From Geminocystis sp. NIES-3708 (GTDB taxonomy: Bacteria > Cyanobacteriota > Cyanobacteriia > Cyanobacteriales > Cyanobacteriaceae): a stretch of DNA of 64,000 nt. The stretch covers positions 1,301,656-1,365,655 of the forward strand of contig NZ_AP014815.1 of the NCBI RefSeq assembly GCF_001548095.1. Reading direction: 5' to 3'. A program made the position numbers and the translations under genes. Shown in pieces: positions 60,601 through 64,000 of this stretch (position 1 is its first letter; the number at the start of each line of letters is the position of its first letter). The notes under the pieces were generated by a model, which was not told the DNA's origin, searched no databases, and saw nothing but the letters and a program-made list of their open reading frames with translations.

Positions 60601-63069
60601 ATTAGCCATTTGAAAATTATTAAGGGTAACATTTCCTTTTAACTGCGGTTGAGATATATTCCCTTGCAAACCTCCTTGAAAGTCAACTTTTCCCTGATAG
60701 TTTAGTAAATCGAAAGAAGAAGGTAACGATAAATTATTTAAGTCAATTCCTGTTGCGAGAATATCTAAATCAATATTTTTAACTGTCTGTGTTGGAATAT
60801 CAACATCAATAATTCCTTTTGCTTCAATACCCTTACTAACTGCTTGATTTAACTTTAAATTTTCACCATTCCAAGAAAAATTTGCTGAAATTGGTTGATT
60901 AATAAGACTAATTCCTTGACTAAAAACTAAGTCGCCATCGAGATTAATTTTTTCTGCCGTGAGATGATTAATATTTCCTCTTGCTGTTAAATTACCACTA
61001 ACATCTCCCCGTAAATTCTTTCCCATACCATTAAGGGCAAAATTTACAGCATTTGTTTCGGCAATAAAGTTATCTTTTACCAATGTAAAGTTGTCAATAT
61101 TTATTCTTCCCTCTGATAAATCTAATTTTCCTTTTCCTTGAATTTCAATGTTGTTATTATTCGCTAAATTACCTTTTACTTCTAAATTAGCATTAACTTT
61201 TTTTTGGTGCATTGTCAAAAAAGTCGAGTTAATAGAAGGTAATAGAGAAAAAAGAAAATTTTCAGTATTTATTAATGTTTCCCAGTTACCTTGACTAACT
61301 TTCGTATTAATAAAGTTAACTTTTCCTCCACCAAAATTAATATTAAAATCTCCGAATAACTCAATATTATTTACGTTAATCTGCTGATTTTTCCCTGATA
61401 TTTGAAACTTTCCATTTAATAATGAATCATTACAAGCAAATTTTTCGCAATCGAGATTTGATAACTGTCTTAAATTGACTTTTGCTAGTGCAACTTCTCC
61501 TTTCCAACTATCACGATTAATTTCTAAATTCTTAACGACGGCTTTACCTCCTTGCGGCAATTCTACTGTAGAAAAACCTGTTAATTTACCTTGATTAAAA
61601 TTCTTCCAATTTCCTGATAAATTATATTTCCCTGAAATTAAACCAATATTAATAGGTAATTGTTGTTGATAAATAGAGAGTAAGTTTTTCCCCTGAATAT
61701 TTTTTCCGACAAAAAGAATATTAAAACTATCATTTTCTTTTCCTAATAAATTCACATTTCCTGTTGCCGTCACTTCTCCGCCGATAGTTGGTAATAATTT
61801 CAGATTATTAATACTTAATTGATGGTTATAAATTTCTATATTGCTAGTAATATTCTCAAAACTAATTTTATCAACTTCTGCTTTTCCTACATTAACTATA
61901 TTTGCCTGAATTTTAGGGTTATAAATATCTCCAGTAATATTAATTTTTCCTTTGATTTTTCCTTTGATTTCTAAATTATTTTTATCTAACTTCAAAGAAG
62001 AAAGTATACTATTTATCTCAAAGGGATGAGAAGTATTCGCTTGAATATTTAGCTGTTGATTATTAGTAGTAATAAATCCATTGACTTGAGTATTAATTAA
62101 ACCTAAATTAGTATTAATATTATCCAAATTTATTTTTTCATTATCAAAAGTAACTTTTCCTTTACTTTTAGTTAATGGATTAGGCAAATTGAGGAGATTA
62201 AAATTAACACTATCAAAGTTAATATCTCCTTTAATATCCGTTAAAACATTTTGAGAAAATTGTAAATCAATATTTCCTGTAACTTTTCCAGAATTAGCAT
62301 TTATAGGAAGAATAATCAAATTATTAATGGTATTTGTCGCTAAATCCTCACCATTGATATTGAATAACCACTGACTTTCTGGAATTTTATATAAACCATT
62401 AACTTTAATATTTCCTCCTTGAACAAAATTTCCTTTAACTTCCAGTAAAGATTGATTTTCTTCAATAATAATATTAGCATCAGAAATTTTTAACTGAGTA
62501 ACTGAAGCTGATAAATCTTGTAAATTATTATTTTTAACTATTAAATTACTATTTTTGGCATGAATACTATTAACATTAAAATTCCAGAATAATATTTTAT
62601 TTGTCTCATTATTTAATGATAAATTAATCCAACTATTATCTTTATTTTGTTGTAAATATATACTACTATCAATAAAAGTAATACCAAAATCAATATTTTT
62701 TGTAAATAACTGTAAAGGATTAAAATTAATTTCTATCGCTTCAGCAATGGCAGAATCATTTTCATTTTTAGTAGTATCAATTTGGGTTTTCCCTAATCTA
62801 ATTTTCGTCAAAGAAACTGCTTCTATCTTACCCAATTTTACAGGGCGAGAAATGTAATTACTAACAGGTTTTTCCATTAAAGGAATTAGCTTTTGAGTTA
62901 AAAAAAACCAACCATAACTTAACCCCCCTCCCAAGAATAATAAGGTGAGATAAATAAACCATCGCCAGAAACTATATTTTTTTTCTAACTCTAGAGATTG
63001 TTTTTCAATATCCTCTGGATTTTGTGAAAAAGAGAAATTAGAAGTATCAACCATATTACACACCGACAT
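57625..63069 (-). CDS. TamB-like inner membrane/periplasmic translocation protein (DUF490)
   Basis: 1,814 residues (1,809 if the second Met is used). A short cytoplasmic start, one membrane helix (about 34-57), then a very long series of beta-rich repeats with Asn/Ile/Leu-rich strands typical of the TamB/AsmA group, and the C-terminal DUF490 domain (EIIALLGGGFFNNF, then FGFDQLRLFPTQIF). TamB-type proteins bridge the periplasm and move phospholipid or help outer-membrane protein assembly. Around residues 1030-1125 a low-complexity linker contains seven near-identical 13-residue units (EKTLxSxSITNxE), coded by a 39-bp tandem repeat. It is divergent from the iron-uptake porin gene. Confidence 0.9.
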   Translation of the reverse strand: MSVCNMVDTSNFSFSQNPEDIEKQSLELEKKYSFWRWFIYLTLLFLGGGLSYGWFFLTQKLIPLMEKPVSNYISRPVKLGKIEAVSLTKIRLGKTQIDTTKNENDSAIAEAIEINFNPLQLFTKNIDFGITFIDSSIYLQQNKDNSWINLSLNNETNKILFWNFNVNSIHAKNSNLIVKNNNLQDLSASVTQLKISDANIIIEENQSLLEVKGNFVQGGNIKVNGLYKIPESQWLFNINGEDLATNTINNLIILPINANSGKVTGNIDLQFSQNVLTDIKGDINFDSVNFNLLNLPNPLTKSKGKVTFDNEKINLDNINTNLGLINTQVNGFITTNNQQLNIQANTSHPFEINSILSSLKLDKNNLEIKGKIKGKINITGDIYNPKIQANIVNVGKAEVDKISFENITSNIEIYNHQLSINNLKLLPTIGGEVTATGNVNLLGKENDSFNILFVGKNIQGKNLLSIYQQQLPINIGLISGKYNLSGNWKNFNQGKLTGFSTVELPQGGKAVVKNLEINRDSWKGEVALAKVNLRQLSNLDCEKFACNDSLLNGKFQISGKNQQINVNNIELFGDFNINFGGGKVNFINTKVSQGNWETLINTENFLFSLLPSINSTFLTMHQKKVNANLEVKGNLANNNNIEIQGKGKLDLSEGRINIDNFTLVKDNFIAETNAVNFALNGMGKNLRGDVSGNLTARGNINHLTAEKINLDGDLVFSQGISLINQPISANFSWNGENLKLNQAVSKGIEAKGIIDVDIPTQTVKNIDLDILATGIDLNNLSLPSSFDLLNYQGKVDFQGGLQGNISQPQLKGNVTLNNFQMANLAFSSLKGDITFGINEGLNLQLDSENSEEKISLQFDNQNQPQLINLQIKETQVKAIKNDDTLAINVFNIPLETITKTWLTHLPTDVKKIGGNLSGDVNVNLNNYELTTGNVIIDKPSINHLQGDKLTTKLSGEKGIIKLENGKLNHQKNEYLFAGELQPFRQNPQIKAKVEIKEGEIQNILNSWEIFELEDISLGLQPRKYGKAKDLYLEKTLSSPSITNNEEKTLPSPSITNGEEKTLSSSSITNDEEKTLPSSSITNDEEKTLSSPSITNDEEKTLPSPSITNNGEKTLPSPSITNSQPKPLASIEGSNNSLFDTLTFFRKVEAQLKESEANSLHGSLPSLETLQGNLTGSVDINLSFQEGIKAEFDLRGNNWLWGKYHGDSLQATGSYDNGLLTLLPVKINSNNSILSLTGTFKSERISGEVMLTDFSISQLKEIVNLPNLLNIDGIINASIAISGSEEKPLAKGNIEIQDSSINGTQIDKTKASFGFRNSRLDFLAKSNLTENTQPLTLIASLPFQLFPNSIIPENNDFIVSLNLTQDGFNLLDIITNNKLNWLQGQGDINLDIKGKYSQFGNKITDIDTQGIATFKNGVIGGKIFPDNPITNINGQVFFNFDQLNIPNLTGNFSGGNINIVGGLPLINNRFSDDSLNISVDDLTLDINSLYLGNAQGLINISNSALAPKISGKIKLYDGEIKVTENLNNNQNFNKNELAINTKIDNLELILGKNIIINQAPLLNLQAEGNLNINGQLNNLKPEGIINLKGGNLNLFTSQLKLSKNYNNIAKFTMDNGFEPYLDIQLEGSVTETLRYQLADNYNPNEIRDISNSSFNNAQTIKIKANVKGWSNNLENNIKLSSSPQRNQTEIIALLGGGFFNNFEEGDGNLGLANLASAAFLGSVQGQLQKEFGFDQLRLFPTQIFDTENRTSSFALGAELGLDITNNLFISITKILTNEQAPSYSIQYRLNDKTILRGSSDFEQDSRGIIEFEHRF
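59708..59974 (-). repeat. 39-bp tandem repeat inside the TamB-like gene
   Basis: Six full units plus most of a seventh start at 59708, 59747, 59786, 59825, 59864, 59903 and 59942. The period of 39 keeps the reading frame and encodes EKTLxSxSITNxE. Units differ by only a few bases (mainly GG/AA and CC/TC), so the array looks recent and probably varies in copy number. Confidence 0.95.
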
Positions 63070-63260
63070 CTTAGAAGCATTAACTCTTAGCTTACCTCAT
63101 TCTCTTTTCACCTGACTTCTTCCGCTCAATTTTTTTCCTTTTTCTTTCTCTACTACAATCACAAATTCGCCTAAGTTATTGATATTAACTTGCAATAATT
63201 TTTGGTTTAAGCTATACTTTATTGAATATTAAAGTCAATTAATTTTGGTGTAAGGAATTA

Positions 63261-64000
63261 ATGTTACTATTTTTAGGCAAATGTTCACCGATGACTTCTT
63301 TAACGGTTTTAATATCGACTTTGTTAGCCTCCTCTGTAGGAGCATTAGAAATACCGACAGAAACGGATTTGTTAGAGTCTAAAAACTCTTTTGGACAAGT
63401 AACTTCTGTTTCTCAACTAAGGGATGTATCCCCTAATGATTGGGCATTTGAAGCCTTAAGAAGCCTTGTAGAACGCTATGGATGTATTGTAGGTTATCCT
63501 GATCGAACATTCAGAGGTAATCGTGCTTTAAGTCGTTATGAATTTGCGGCTGGTTTAAATGCTTGTATGCAACAAATAGAACGATTAATTGCTTCTAGTG
63601 AATCAATTTTAAAAGAAGATATTGAGAAACTTAAGCGATTAATGGTAGAATTTGAAACGGAATTAGCAACACTCGGGGCAAGGGTTGATAACTTAGAAGG
63701 GCGAGTAGCCTTTTTAGAAGATCATCAGTTCTCTACCACCACAAAACTTAGCGGTGAAGTAATTATGAGTTTAGCTAGTGCATTTAACTCCGATACTTCT
63801 AGTTATGATGGTTTAACAAAAAGAGCAAATCCTGTCAATGAAAATCAAGCCGTATTTAGTTACCGTAGTCGTTTTAATTTTGATACCAGTTTTACAGGTA
63901 AAGATAGATTAAGAGTGCGGATTCAAGCAGGAAATATTAGGGCTTTTGATGGTAATACGGATATGACACGATTAAGCTATGATACCAACACAGACAATGA
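63261..64000 (+). CDS. Iron-uptake porin (SLH + OprB-type), 3' partial
   Basis: Starts at ATG 63261 and runs open to the window edge (about 246 residues visible). N-terminal signal peptide (TSLTVLISTLLASSVGA), an SLH domain (VSQLRDVSPNDWAFEALRSLVER...GYPDRTFRGNRALSRYEFA), a short coiled coil (about 100-150, LKEDIEKLKRLMVEFETEL), then the first strands of the OprB-like barrel (TTKLSGEVIMS). This layout is that of the major cyanobacterial outer-membrane porins, several of which take up inorganic iron. The SLH domain anchors to peptidoglycan-linked polysaccharide. Ion specificity is inferred from family. Divergent from the TamB-like gene (191 bp between). Confidence 0.92.
   Translation, partial: MLLFLGKCSPMTSLTVLISTLLASSVGALEIPTETDLLESKNSFGQVTSVSQLRDVSPNDWAFEALRSLVERYGCIVGYPDRTFRGNRALSRYEFAAGLNACMQQIERLIASSESILKEDIEKLKRLMVEFETELATLGARVDNLEGRVAFLEDHQFSTTTKLSGEVIMSLASAFNSDTSSYDGLTKRANPVNENQAVFSYRSRFNFDTSFTGKDRLRVRIQAGNIRAFDGNTDMTRLSYDTNTDN

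Overview
The window is a stretch of chromosome from a low-GC, AT-rich cyanobacterium, most like the unicellular Cyanobacterium/Geminocystis group. That placement is inferred from gene content and base composition only. The evidence is a PsbV (cytochrome c-550) gene of photosystem II, several cyanobacterial families (Tic20-like protein, DUF1818, the lipid-A-disaccharide-synthase-related protein, an SLH/OprB iron-uptake porin), a group 2 sigma factor, a bilin-type GAF domain, and at least eight HIP1 octamers (GCGATCGC), far more than chance predicts at this GC content.

Layout, 1-10 kb: the 3' part of a glycosyltransferase-GtrA fusion, a twin-arginine-type FAD oxidoreductase carrying a Rieske domain, then a large decayed helicase-like gene (3035-6571, minus) broken by five in-frame stops and at least four frameshifts. 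A SpoIID/LytB protein, an NlpE+META-domain exported protein and a second wreck (an Uma2-family pseudogene, 9382-9942) follow. 10-24 kb is housekeeping: psbV, an ABC-transporter ATPase overlapping polA, a beta-hydroxyacid dehydrogenase, an ArsR-type regulator with a perfect palindrome upstream, phoU, a creatininase-family protein, a TldE/PmbA-type protein, a Tic20 homologue, rpsF with a DUF1818 gene, and a tRNA-Pro with a consensus promoter.

24-37 kb is more accessory: a type II-like sulfide:quinone oxidoreductase, a protein-L-isoaspartate methyltransferase with atypical codon use, an NDP-forming acyl-CoA synthetase/GNAT fusion, and a signalling island. In that island a CASTOR/POLLUX-type ion channel sits downstream of a receiver-histidine kinase. 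Both are divergent from a 1242-residue hybrid histidine kinase whose first GAF domain carries both cysteines of a DXCF-type cyanobacteriochrome (Asp-Ser-Cys-Phe at 89-92 and Cys-His at 119-120, 28 residues apart). This is the most interesting part of the window: a probable blue/green-type photosensor kinase beside a kinase-channel operon.

37-50 kb holds a GldG-family membrane protein, smc (with an Asn-rich insertion in the head), rpmI-rplT with a clear terminator, the str operon rpsL-rpsG-fusA-tuf (terminator after tuf) with rpsJ beyond it, and ribD. 50-64 kb holds a group 2 sigma factor, an alanine-glyoxylate-type aminotransferase, gatB, a DUF2993 protein, a flavin amine oxidase, a cysteine desulfurase, a giant TamB-like protein with an internal seven-copy 39-bp tandem repeat, and, divergent from it, the start of an iron-uptake porin cut by the window edge. 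No CRISPR array, intact insertion sequence, prophage or rRNA gene was seen. All functional calls come from reading the protein and DNA sequence; no search was run.
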